From Merluccius polli (taxonomy: Eukaryota > Chordata > Actinopteri > Gadiformes > Merlucciidae), in NCBI GenBank assembly GCA_030340625.1, contig JAOPHQ010006584.1:20001-84000 (forward strand): a stretch of DNA of 64,000 nucleotides. Direction: 5' to 3'. Position 1 is the stretch's first letter; each line of letters starts with the position of its first letter. Both the position numbers and the translations under genes were made by a program. Positions 1 to 42,851 of this stretch are shown piece by piece. Under the pieces are notes generated by a model. It had not been told where the DNA came from. It searched no databases and saw only the letters and a list, made by a program, of their open reading frames with translations.

Positions 1-2878
1 CAGATCCACTGCAAATAGACCCCACACTCCCAGAAGCAGAAGCGGAGCCGCTCTGCCTCAAGCAGCCTGATTATGGGATTTCACAATGTCCCAAGGTTAA
101 AGAGATAACGGCAATCGCAGCGGCTAAGATGCATCACGACCGTTCGAGATAAAAGGGGGTCACTTGGAAGCGATTCCAGACTGCTTCGTTCAAACGGATT
201 ATATTTTATGCCTTTTTTAATAGAAACCAGAGTCACAGTATTTGAGCCAAAATGTCTCAACGTGATTATCTTTGTCATTTTATTATTATATTATCATTTA
301 CAGAAGAAAAGAAATGTCTGCAGGCTAGACTCACAAGTTTAACCAAATCAGGTTTGATGTCTTGAAAATGGTCTTTGGTTAATGGTTGAGCCCACCGCTT
401 TAATGGACTAAATGGTTATAATGGTCACTAATACATTTCAGGACTGGGGGCCTGGTCACTTACGCTACAGTCTGCTCTCTCCACTAGCCATGCCCTTGAT
501 ACACACGCCAGTAAAAGGTCAGCAATAGACTATTGTCTATTGCCTGGCCTCAGTGCCCCTCTGATTATTTGACTCTGATGTTTCTAAATGAACAGATTAG
601 TCCCGTATTGTGATTGTTAACTCATTATTCAATTATTCTACATATTTTTCCTGGTGGATGGTTATTGTGCCGTTTTATTTCTGCCCTATATGATCGACAC
701 ACAGCGCATGCCTAACGCCACGCATGGAAGGAGAGATCTCTTCTGTCTGGCTCCACATTGTTGCACACAACATGGATCCTTCCAGAAGAGAAACCATTGT
801 TTTTTTCCCATTAAGCATAAAGGTCTATACAAGTAAACCACAACGTACTGTACAACCCTTAATCTACCTGCACAATGTAAAGTTGGGATAACAGTCTCTT
901 TTCTGTGTAGTATGCAGTATACAGACACGGTTCCTCTGCAGCTTAATTAGGCCAAGTCCAGTACTCGCGGGGTTTAAAAGCGAAATGGTCAGTTCAGTAA
1001 GATAACAAGGATTATATTGAGTAACTGGGCCACAGGCTTTTCAAAAAGTAATAGCTTTGGAGTATTTTTTTGGGAGCCCCGATCCAAAGGGGCATTCAGA
1101 GCTGTTTTTGTGATGGTGGCAGAAAGCTGAGCAACAGCCGTCTGAAAATACGAGCTCCACTATCCTGGTGGAGAGATAGCGCCGACGTCTCCAGTGACAA
1201 CAGCATCTGCAGGTTTCAATTTAATACTTTTTTTACTACCGCTTAGAACACAATTTAATACCGATTTCACGGCCAAGCGGCGTATAAGTAAATGACAGTC
1301 CTCAACCTGGAATTGTTTTATACAACAAGTATACAACTGTATTGACATATTGAAATACAGCAGTGCTGCTTGTCTGACAACAGAAGCATCCTCAACACAC
1401 GCTCCTGCATGGCAAATAAGGCCGCCGGAGGCGAATAAATATCTAACGTTTGACATTTATTGGTTTGCGGTTTATTGTTTTTCCTCCCTCGACAGTCACA
1501 GAAATGTTGAAGACCTATGCAAATGATATTTTTAATGCCTTTAAAGGCCTTAAATTGACATTTTTGCATGTAAGACTTTGAAATACTTTTAATACCTCAG
1601 CGAGTACTCTGAGTAAATATTATCACATTTGATCCAATCCGACACTGTACTTCTGTTATAGGTTATATTATACATTACTATTTTGCCAATACCTTTTAAA
1701 GATTTCTTGCAAAAAAAAAGCAGTTTAACATGTGATGAAAAAATGAAAAAAGGAAAGCTGGATGAGCTGAGCTCAGAAACCTGGTCTGCAGCAACATGTC
1801 CACTAAAGCTCCTATAGGGGGAAGCCTCATTTTGAGTCTCACTTATACGCCGCCTTAGGTGCACTGCTAAATGAACAAAACGGGATACGCAACGTAGGCG
1901 TGCAGGTGACTGCAGTGATCATTAAACGTTCACTCTCGGCAGAAGTAAGTGAGTGCATGTGTGGATCATTAGCTCCTTTCCAACTCCTACCACCACATTC
2001 ACCGTTTCTTCCTTGCCTAAATCAATACGCGTCCTCCTCCCTCCAGGCTTTATCTGTGGGCTGCTGTTAACTGTCATATTGAATTCCTTTTCCCATTAGA
2101 AATGTGTGTTTACTGCTCTTTTTCTGCTATTCCTCGTGGAACAAGTACTCCTTTGATCTATCCAATTAGAAAGCCACACACATGTAGTATGTTGTATGCA
2201 TGCATGTTGTGTAAAGCACTGGATGATTTCAATAGTTAGATCTGACCAAATATGATTTTTATATTTGATAAAGCAATGCCATGTTATCGAGTTTCCATGG
2301 TAACAAGTCAATTAAACTTCACTTTCCCCTAGTTTTAACCAATCAGAGTTTAGAACACAAAAAACAACAGCTTTCTTTCTTTTTTTTTAATCATAAATCA
2401 TTGACTTACAAAAGGGACTAATTCGACAATGACACGGTCGTCATGGGAACCTCTAGAAATGATTTAAAACGAGAAAACAAACTAAGTCGGGCCAGACCAA
2501 AATAAGTAAAACGGGCACACATCTGGTTATTTGTGTATAACTATCTATTCCGAGTCCCGTGCCAAACACTGTAGTGCTAAAAGTGGACACATCCGACTGG
2601 TAATCTGTGTATAAATTTATCTATTCCAAGTCTCAAGCCAGACACTGTAGAGCTAAAGTAAACCCACGGTTGACCCGCCATTGTCATCATGTCGCCGTGT
2701 GGTTGTCATAGCGACTTTGCATCAGAGTGCCATATGTCAATGCGTCTGTCATGTCAAATCTGCCCACTTCTTCTTCTCGCTAACTGCCACGGCTCGTCCG
2801 TGTCCATTCTCCTGCTTAATCAGCGGCATTGTCCGGGCTGCCAGGCGCTTTCCTTTTTTCCTTTTTGCGCGGGAGTTG
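1..2878. other. non-coding region downstream of crls1
   Basis: No exon or recognisable protein similarity was seen here. The part nearest 2,878 should be the crls1 3' UTR, because crls1 ends at 2,879 on the minus strand. An ATTAAA-like signal on the minus strand at 2,386-2,391 is a possible but weak poly(A) signal. A hAT-like repeat occupies 1,201-1,611. The rest is AT-rich and appears single-copy within this window. Confidence 0.6.
1201..1611 (+). mobile_element. hAT-like non-autonomous DNA element, copy 1
   Basis: This is one of three related copies in the window; the others are at 20,337-20,814 and, inverted, at 39,885-40,275. All share a block reading 'aacgtttgacatttattggt' or close variants, followed by a pyrimidine-rich stretch and a degenerate 'taatgcctttaaaggcctta'. 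Copy 2 shows the ends best. The termini of copy 1 are diverged. There is no ORF. Assignment to hAT rests on the CAGGG-type terminus and is tentative. Confidence 0.55.
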
Positions 2879-8399
<5,521 letters not shown>

Positions 8400-8620
8400 C
8401 GCGACGTTACCGGGCCTGCGGTGCCGCCGCTGCGCGGTGCTGCTCGGCCTGGTTCATGGTGGATCCGGGTTAGTTTGCGGTTCAGTCGAGCCCCGCACAC
8501 GCACACGGCGGCTTCTGCCAGCGGGCCGCCATGTTTTATTTTTATTTTGCCGTATTCCGAGACGTGCGCGGCCGCCGTGACGTCACGGTGTCGTAAACCG
8601 CTCCGAGCTCGGGGGAATAG
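8400..8620 (-). promoter_or_regulatory. crls1: crls1 promoter and 5' leader, CpG-rich
   Basis: A GC- and CpG-rich stretch lies directly upstream of the crls1 start codon. It carries a perfect palindromic CRE, TGACGTCA, at 8,578-8,585. A YY1-type element, AACATGGCGGC on the minus strand, lies at 8,525-8,535. Both are common in promoters of mitochondrial genes. There is no TATA box at a sensible place. The transcription start is inferred to lie around 8,500-8,560. A minus-strand ATG at 8,504-8,506 opens a different frame and could act as an upstream ORF. Confidence 0.6.
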
Positions 8621-9317
8621 TAGGGAACAGTATTGCAGACTGAAAGTCTATTAGATGAGATGAGATTAGACTAGATTATACTTTATTTATCCCACAGCGG
8701 GGTAATTCTGTTGTTACATCATCAAAAAGGTGTAATATACACACTATAGAAGGAGAATAAAATTGAGAAAAGAAATAAAAATAGAAAAGGCAAAAGACAA
8801 CAACATGGGTCCTGCTGTGGTACACACACACTGGACTTTGACGTCTCGGTACAAAGGGAGACAGAAACTTAGCAATTTAAATACACAATTTGTTTTTATT
8901 TTGTGTTTTCCAACCATAAAGCATACATTTACATGGCAAACCCCCCCCCCCCCCCCCCACAAATAACGAATTTCAGAATGTAGATATGTAGTGTGGCGGG
9001 GCACACACAACAGATTGACAGAGCAGCAGAATCTGCACAGAAATAATAAATAAATAACACTTATACAAAAAATATATATATTTGTTTTACAATTATATTC
9101 TTGTCACACTGTTACGCCAGCATCCAAGAAGCCATCACAACCATTAGACTCTTTCTTCAAACACAAATATATTAAATATATGCAGATATTACCACTGTTG
9201 TACTTCCAATGAGAGACGAGTCATGCCGTAGACGCAAGTCAAAATAACACAGTGGAAACTGTCTATATAGATTGGCAGGGTTGTATTAAAAAGGCGGTTG
9301 TGTGTAACGGCGGCATA
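8621..9317. other. spacer between crls1 promoter and mcm8 3' end
   Basis: Holds a LINE-like tail around 8,645-8,715 ('actttatttatcccacagcg'), an 18-bp poly-C run at 8,941-8,958 and AT-rich DNA. The proximal part should be the mcm8 3' UTR. A minus-strand AATAAA at 8,895-8,900, about 420 nt past the mcm8 stop, is a candidate poly(A) signal. No exon was seen. Confidence 0.5.
8895..8900 (-). terminator. mcm8: candidate mcm8 poly(A) signal
   Basis: AATAAA on the minus strand, about 420 nt past the mcm8 stop codon. The surrounding DNA is A/T-rich, so the match could be chance. Confidence 0.3.
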
Positions 9318-24565
<15,248 letters not shown>

Positions 24566-24978
24566 CCTTTCCTAACAGAGACGCCCAGAGAAAGCATATC
24601 ACCTCCAACCCCACTTCCGGTGTGTAGTGTAGTACTCCCAGAAGTGTCCCAAATTGAGGTCTTAACACTCAGACACACGTTGAACCGACATGAGACCAAA
24701 TGGAAATCGGAAGATTAGATTATAACCTACAGACTATATAAATAATAACGCATTACTTAGCCACCATATACAGTGTGTGCAGTACTGTAGATACATGGGC
24801 CACTATGCACGTAATGTGCACAACACGTCAGCAACATCTTTCCCGTCCATTTGTTCAACTTTAAATGATTCATAATGAATAATATCTCATATGTTTAATA
24901 GGAGTGACGTGTCGACATCGCGGTACTTTATATATATTTGCTGTAAAGGGCAGCCATAACAACACAGTGTATACTTAC

Positions 24979-25090
24979 TGTCTGTCTGCCAGCTGGGAAG
25001 AGAGAGAGCGGCGACGCGCTTCACGTTCCCGCCACTGCAGCTCGAATACGACGCGCGCGCGTCGGTTTGTTTACGCGGCGACACTTCCGG
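24979..25090 (-). other. mcm8: probable non-coding first exon of mcm8
   Basis: A strong donor, GTAAGT on the minus strand at 24,978-24,973, can splice to an acceptor (GTTAG) just upstream of the mcm8 start codon at 24,565. The upstream limit is set only by the position of the promoter and is approximate. It could be checked with cDNA. Confidence 0.55.
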
Positions 25091-25290
25091 TCTGAATTAT
25101 TTTCACATTATTTAGACAAAACGTTGAATTGTATTTGTCAACGACAACGAACACATTTTTTTCCTAAGTATGTTTTTGTAAATATTTCTTCAGCTCCGCA
25201 GCTGTGCGTTTGGTACTTTTATCCGGAAGTTAAAAAAAAAACATCCGTTAGACCGGAAGTCACGTGACTCGTCATTACAGTTAGCAGCTC
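25080..25290. promoter_or_regulatory. bidirectional promoter of mcm8 and lnpk
   Basis: About 200 bp lie between the inferred first exons of the head-to-head genes. There are three ETS-type sites: ACTTCCGG at 25,083-25,090, and CCGGAAGT at 25,223-25,230 and 25,253-25,260. The last one joins a CACGTGAC E-box at 25,261-25,268. No TATA box is present. ETS sites of this form are typical of TATA-less bidirectional vertebrate promoters. Transcription starts are inferred. Confidence 0.65.
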
Positions 25291-25384
25291 GAGCTCCTCG
25301 GCTTGACGTCTCTCAGTGCTTTTTGTCAAATCACGCATTCACTGTAAAGTGTCATTGACTGCAAGAAACACTTCACCAATCAAT
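25270..25384 (+). other. lnpk: probable 5' UTR exon of lnpk
   Basis: Ends at a consensus donor (aat|GTAAGT) at 25,384. The next acceptor, TAG after a 19-bp C run, is at 26,441-26,443, giving a coding exon with start codon at 26,488. The left boundary is estimated. Confidence 0.55.
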
Positions 25385-25478
25385 GTAAGTACACGTCTTT
25401 TAGTTGTATTATTTAGACGTGCGGCTGTGGTAAGCTTTGGTAGATAGTTTTAGTTCTGTTTTTAATCATGTATATTTT

Positions 25479-25482
<4 letters not shown>

Positions 25483-25550
<68 letters not shown>
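25483..25550. repeat. (TA)n microsatellite
   Basis: About 68 bp of TA in the first lnpk intron. Confidence 0.95.
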
Positions 25551-25555
<5 letters not shown>

Positions 25556-25664
25556 AACATATACACGGTGTTCATGTTTTTGGCAAGGTATCTAACTGAC
25601 TAATGCAGTGCGTTGTTTGTGCTGCTATCTTTTGTCTACTGAATAATGTCATACCTACGTCCTT

Positions 25665-26107
25665 ACATCTCCTACCTCACGTCTCCTACCTTGCGTCTCC
25701 TACCTCACATCTCCTTCCTCACATCTACCTCACATCTCCAATCTTAGTCTCCTACCTTACATATCCTTCCTTACATATCCTACCTCACATCTCATACCTT
25801 ACATCTCCTACCTCACATATCCTACCTTACATCTCCTACCTCACATCTCCTACCTTACGTCTCCTATCTTATTCAGCCTCACATCTCCTACCTTACATCT
25901 CCTACCTCACATCTCCTACCTTACATCTCCTACCTCACATCTCCTACCTTACGTTTCCTATCTTATTCTACCTCACATCTCCTACCTTACGTCTCCTATC
26001 TTATTCTACCTCACATCTCCTACCTTACATCTCCTACCACACATCTCCTACCTTCTGTCTCCTATCTTATTCTGCCTTACATCTCCTATCTCCTATCTTA
26101 CATCTCC
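25665..26107. repeat. minisatellite, 14-bp unit 'ctcctaccttacat'
   Basis: About 30 degenerate copies of ctcctacctcacat/ctcctaccttacat in the first lnpk intron. The long plus-strand ORF through it (Ser, Tyr, Leu, Thr, Pro repeats) is a product of the repeat. Confidence 0.9.
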
Positions 26108-26487
26108 TGCCAATGAGTTATTAATGTGTGGTGCTTTGGAGAAGGTCAACAGTCTGGTCCTATTCAACATGTCTAGGGGGTTAGTCCCAGTCCTGGTCCT
26201 CTCCTCAGATCTTGCTCTTTTAAACCGCTAGCGGTGTTTCCCAGTGACTGCAGTGCCATGGTCCTGGCTCGTAAATGCAGTGATTGTGTACATTGTGTAA
26301 ACGTGTAAATTGTGTACTTAACACACATTATAACTGGCATGGCTCTGATGCGTCACACATGGCGTGAGTGCTATAACGAAGCCAATTTGTATAATATGAT
26401 GTATCAACCCCCCCCCCCCCCCCCCCAACTCTGTATATCCTAGAAAGCCACAAGGAAACGGAAGAGGGGACTTCGGTTTGATCGGAT

Positions 26488-37292
<10,805 letters not shown>

Positions 37293-38632
37293 GACTTTGA
37301 GAATGAGCCCCTCCTTCTCCCAGGTGGTGGTAAACGGGCGATGTGTTGAGGCAATGGTGGTGACAACTACTGTGAGTAGGGCTACTGTTCTTTTGTTTCC
37401 TTGTGTCCAACAACAATGTTAACAATGATGCTGTTTCAGCCGCGCACTATAAAGGTTTGCTGGTCCGAATGTCTTCATTGCTTCCGAATGCTCCAAGTGA
37501 ATCATTGGCTTATTATGGGCTCCACTTGTCACCAGATATGCTTCACTACAAGGTGCCATGTAAGTTGTCATAACAAGTATATAGATGTGGTGTCAGCCGA
37601 AAAACCGCGGTGACCGGTTATGTTTACTATGGTTTCTGCCATTCGGACAGGGTTTTTTACAGATTGTAGAATTGATCAATATATAGACTGCAACTGTGCA
37701 ACATATAGCCAACGATAGGAAACAAGGATTTTGATTGGTCATAGGTATTGCATCAGTCTATTGTATAGTTTTTCCTCCAATTTCGCTGCTTTGTTTAGTT
37801 TACAAATTGAATCGATTGTTTGATTGGTATTTTTTGTTGGATAATTGCTACATATTTATAGATTAAATAGCCTTTGAAGTAGTTGGCTACTGTTGATGCA
37901 AGTTGTTTTCACTACCAACAGTTAATATTGTATTCATTATTTATTGTATTTATGTATTTAACATACAGGATATAAATGGTCAGAATATGTAGCAATTGCT
38001 GGAATATTGTTTTGATTTCTGATAAGTTGAAGATTTGGTTCTGTTACTATAAAATTGGCTTGCATTACCGATAATTTAAAGTTAATAGAATAATTGTAAT
38101 CTTCACATTTCATCTTCACATTGTGACTGAGGGAGATAAGTATAATTTGACTATAAGGAGGATATTGTTTTCTTAACTAGGAGTTGGATATACGTCTATG
38201 TCTACCAAAGACAGACTCCAATGGTCAGGAATGTATAGCGAGTTTCAGTGCCATCTTATGCAAAACCCTATGTGAGCCAAGTCATGTTAAACTGATTATA
38301 ATGGTGATCAGTGTGAGTAAATGAGTAAATACCACTAGTTTTGACTTATGCCTGTGTGGACAAACTACTTTGCTCGACACACTGACTGGAATAATGTGTG
38401 CAGATTATTTTCTGCTTATTGATGTCTCCCATATTCAGAATGCAGTGTCCTCTTCTGATCTGCTTCACATTCATGTTACAAGGCTTGGCTGTAGAATAGA
38501 ATATGAATCATTTCATTTAAGCGACTTATATCGCGGTCGGTACAGTAAGGATGTCAATAGAACAAGTTTCAAACACTCATAATTGCTCCATATTTTACAT
38601 CTTATCCTACGTTTTTAAAAATGTTGTGCATT

Positions 38633-39037
38633 TAAAGTGGAAGTAGACAGCTTTAACTTATAATTATGAAGTAAATGTTGATTGCACAGTGTAATGGCTA
38701 TAGAATAATGACACCTCTATAAGCCTCGCTTTCACTATGCAATTCTGTCACTGGGCAGGATTGTTGCCGGCAAATCGATTTACGGCACAAAGGAAGTACG
38801 TCAGCCGCACAGCCGCGGCCTAGTGGGCTATGTAAACTATGTTATTACTATGCAATGCACAGCGTTAGAATTGCCAATAGTTCCCAAATACAAGATGAAA
38901 TTATGACAATTTCACTTTGCCTCTTCGGTGAACATTCTTCACTGATAGTTTTTTTTATTTTTTGCAAACAATAATACCACTTAAAAACCCTGGTGGGGGG
39001 GGGGGGCAAAGTTGAAAAGTTGTCTACTTCCACTTTA
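38633..39037. mobile_element. 405-bp element with 17-bp perfect terminal inverted repeats
   Basis: taaagtggaagtagaca on the left and its exact complement on the right bound a non-coding interior. No clear target duplication was found. Confidence 0.7.
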
Positions 39038-39884
39038 GGTCAAGATTAGGATCAGGATTAATCCATACTACTATGTAACCCACATAACTATCACTTTTCA
39101 TTTAAAATAAATTGTTTTAGGGTTAGTTTTTGTTTAACGTACTTAATCTGAACTTTATCCAAACCAGTCAATTTTACCGTTTAATGTTGGTCAGACTGTA
39201 GATTGTTTTTTAGACATGTTATTTATTTAGAAATGTCATATTTAATTCAAGCTATTTTAGGTGTTTTTACCCTTTAGGTTCAAGGCTGCATGCACCCAGG
39301 AAAACTGTATGTAAAGAGTTTGCCATTGAAACCAGTATCTCCTTGGTGTGGAAGAGGATAACTTTGGGTTAATACAGACACTGTTTGAGCACATAGGCAA
39401 TATTTCCAACGATAAGTTATGTTTTGGTTGTTTTGAAGGACTTGTGTTGTTTTGAAGGTTTTGTGTGTTTAGTTTGGCACCTTGTGCAGTCCCTCCGTGT
39501 GCCTTGGCCGCTATACATGTTTACATTGTATATTACCGTAGAATCAATGACGAGCGGATTAAACAGTAACATCGCATGCGTAATTACGCAGTAGATTAAC
39601 CCTGATGGCAATGTAGATCAAATTATTGATTAAAATGCTGGTTGAATTCAAGTCAACGTGTCACTTAATTGCTTTATAAGCGCTCAAATGTCATGTCTGT
39701 TGAATTTGGCTTCGAGCATATGATTACTTTTGCCAAGCTTATGTCAGGTTCGATATTTCTGCCAATGCTGGATTTAATGTGTTTGCCACCTAATAAACAA
39801 CGTAAACATTGCAATTCATGTATTGTCATCGTTTTGTTATTGGTTATTGCTGTGGCCTTTTGTGGGGATGTGCATTCTGTAATG

Positions 39885-40275
39885 CAGGGTAACCGTGGAG
39901 GTAATAGAGGTATAAAAAGTCTTAAATTAAAAAATGGCAATTTAAATAAAAGGCACTGAAAAGTTAAACATTTTCTTAAATATAATTTGGGTAGGGCTTA
40001 AATATGTTTTGCGACTGTCGGGAGAGGAAAAAAAACAACCTCAAAACCAATAAATGTCAAACGGATATTTGCCTCCCGCAGCATGCAGGAGCTGTGTTGA
40101 CCGCTGCACTTTTGTCAGACAAGCAGCACTGCTGAGATAAACTGACAGAGTTCGAACACAATACATACAATATATACAAATAAATGTGTATACTTCTAAA
40201 AAAAAAAAATCCAATTTGCGGACTTTCATTTCCCCAAACACCGTTGGGCCGTGAAATCGGCATTAAGTGCCGAGT
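39885..40275 (-). mobile_element. hAT-like element, copy 3, truncated
   Basis: Matches copies 1 and 2 in reverse orientation. The end cagggtaaccgtggag is visible on the left, but the other end is missing after about 40,275. Confidence 0.55.
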
Positions 40276-40399
40276 GATCACAATACACAGTAGTCTGATG
40301 AATGCCATCAATCTGTCTGAAAGCTCATACTATGGGATTGTCACATTATTTTATATATTGAACCTTTTTATTTATACAGGCAAGTCTGATAGAAGAGAC

Positions 40400-41284
40400 A
40401 AACGTTTATTGGAGATGGCATTTGCTGAGCAGATGTTATGTGCTGCCATGACAGTGGCTCTCTCCTGAGTGTGTGTGTGTGTTGGTAGCTCCCCCCCCCC
40501 CCCCCAGTCCCAGAGTAATCAGTCTGACTCGGGCCAGGTGAGGCTGTAAATCAGCTATCAACCACACACACACTCCACATACCCAACACTAACACCCCCC
40601 CCCCCCCCATCTAAGCAAACAGAAAAAAAAAAACTACAAACTTGGCTGGCCGTTTTCAGTGGCTGGCTGGATGGGCTCTGAAGGACGCCTGACAGCTGGT
40701 GGAGCCGCGGAGGTAGCTCCTCAGATCGGTCCCCCCCCCCACTCCACCAGGGCGACGGCGCACGACCCGCCCCATCTCCTCCAGGAGCATGGGGCCTTGG
40801 GGCTGCGGTGCTGGCTGGCTGGCAGAGGTCTGGCTGGACCTGGCTGCTCCAGGCTGGATCCGGGGGAGGGGCTAGCCGCAGACGGTTGGGCCCATGGCGG
40901 TTGCTGCGCCGCCGTTCAGGAGGGCCGGTGCTGAGGTGGCTGTCCGTTTGGGCAGCCCTTCTATGAACCCTTCGTGATCGGAGAAGCATCACGTTGGGCG
41001 CCAGTGTGGCAGTTACTCTTCGCTGGGGCCCTCCGACACAGGACATGGGTAGATGTCGGTTGAATATGCGTTTATTGGCGATGGTATTTGCCAAGCAGAT
41101 GTTATGTGCTGCCATGGCAGTCGGTCCCTGTTGAGTGTGTGTGTGTGGTGATAGCTGGTTTATCCTGGGTGCCATGATTGCTCAAGCACCACTGTTGTGC
41201 AGCCCCACCCGGCCCCAGAGTCTAATCAGTCTGACTCAGGCCAGGTGAGGCTGTAAACCAGCTGTCAACAACACACACTCCACA
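40400..41284 (-). mobile_element. second copy of the short LTR element, degraded
   Basis: In reverse orientation, 41,005-41,284 is an LTR related to that at 13,397, bounded tgtgg...ccaca. The complement of the tRNA-Lys-type primer-binding site adjoins it (cgttgggcgcca, 40,992-41,003). The second LTR, about 40,400-40,579, lacks one end. The internal part is about 425 bp with poly-C runs. It is older or more damaged than the copy in mcm8. Confidence 0.75.
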
Positions 41285-41359
41285 GAGACAATACCGGCAC
41301 ACGTAGGACGACACATGATTAAACACACATGGACTACATAGCTCCACCCATTAAAAATG

Positions 41360-41365
41360 TTTATT
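41360..41365 (-). terminator. chrna1: candidate chrna1 poly(A) signal
   Basis: AATAAA on the minus strand, about 510 nt beyond the chrna1 stop codon and just before the LTR element. Confidence 0.4.
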
Positions 41366-41603
41366 GATTTTAACATAATGCAGGGAAATTTGAACTCGAT
41401 CTTAGCAACGCCTCAATGTGTTAACAAGTAGAAAAAAAAAATGTAAACAGGCTTGTACGCCAGAATAACACAAAGTAATATATAGTGTTCTGGTGATTAG
41501 CTAAAAACAGTTTTAATAGTAGCAGATATACATGTCATATCATATACATATGTGAACAAGTATTAGTACAATATTTTGTCAAACACACATCTACCCAGTA
41601 CAT

Positions 41604-41634
41604 CTAAAAGGCTTAACTTGGTTAAGCCTTTTAG
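41604..41634 (-). promoter_or_regulatory. chrna1: perfect 14-bp hairpin in the chrna1 3' UTR
   Basis: ctaaaaggcttaac and gttaagccttttag pair perfectly around a 3-nt loop. It lies about 240 nt past the stop codon, before the candidate poly(A) signal. Confidence 0.6.
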
Positions 41635-41871
41635 GTCTTTGGATATATATTCGGGTCTTTCTGACCTGGGATTATTAATCAGCAAGATTAACCTCATAAT
41701 CCACAAAATGATGTGGTTTACGATCAGATGAATGACAGACTCAGGCCAAAAGAAAGTCCTCCCCAGTGTTTTTGGGCCGATCCTCTACATCCGTAGATGT
41801 ACAACTTTTGACGGTGTGTCCAAACTCATCTAGAAGGAAGTGGTCATCTCTTCACTTTGATCCCAGCGTCG

Positions 41872-42635
41872 CTAGGGCATGTTGAGCTCGATCAGTCTCC
41901 CGGCAAAGACGCCCAGCGTGCCGATGATGCACACCGCCATGAAGACGCACAGCAGGATGTGGTCCAAAACCATGGCGACAAACTTCCACTCCTCCGCTGC
42001 CTGGAAAGGGATTGGGGAAGGGTTTGGGTAATAGGACCACGACAGACCGAAGCCTTGAGGTACGCAAGGCCGCCGAGTCGGTGTGCATATACTGTACGTA
42101 TTTAAAAACAAACCTGGTTCATTAATACAACGTTTGTTAACCTTGATCCCCTGTTCTCTTAGTGTCGTACACTTTAAGGATCTTTAGGGAACAAGTGGCT
42201 CACAAATCAGACTTTAAATTAATAATCTAGAGTCTGATAGCAGGCGAGGTCAAATCTGTAATAAATCATCCTTTATTAGACAGCACTAGTAAACTATACG
42301 AAAGTCTTCATTAACTCTTCAATAAAAGTGATAGATCAGATGGGTTGAAAGCTAGTACTGGACGTATGTCGGTCAGTGGATTAGCAGTATGTACTGTATG
42401 GGTGCATTTCCCCTTAGGAGGACGTTTGTCTCACGTTGTTGGACTCCTCGTCTGACCTCATGGTCTCGGCGATGTAGTTCACACCCTCGATGGCGCTGCG
42501 CACGTCAGGGTTTTTGGTGATCGGAGAGCTAAAGGTAACGTTGGTCGGGGTCGGCTTCCCTTTAAATAGGAAAAGGGGTCAGAGGTCAGGGAGGTGTTAG
42601 TTGTCTAACAGAGTTTGCTTACGCTTTCAGCATTG

Positions 42636-42675
<40 letters not shown>

Positions 42676-42814
42676 TGGCGATGTGTTTGGTGTAAACCTG
42701 AGATGTCGGAAATGTCCATCTCAATAGGGAAGAGCCTCTTCTGGCGGATCTCCTGGCTGGGTCTCTTCATGGTGGAGAAGAACATCAGGTTGGGGATGGT
42801 TTGAATGAACACCT

Positions 42815-42851
<37 letters not shown>

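Larger units (their letters stand above)
37293..41871. other. intergenic region between lnpk and chrna1
   Basis: Both genes end here (tail to tail). It contains the lnpk 3' UTR (extent unknown; AATAAA occurs at several places from about 39,100), a MITE-like element (38,633-39,037), hAT-like copy 3, an LTR element in reverse (40,400-41,284) and the chrna1 3' UTR. No other gene was recognised. Confidence 0.6.

Noticed and set aside
25603..26124. 173-aa ORF in lnpk intron 1
   Set aside because: A reading of the 14-bp minisatellite.
40558..41175. 205-aa minus-strand ORF downstream of chrna1
   Set aside because: It runs through both LTRs and the interior of a degraded non-coding LTR element.
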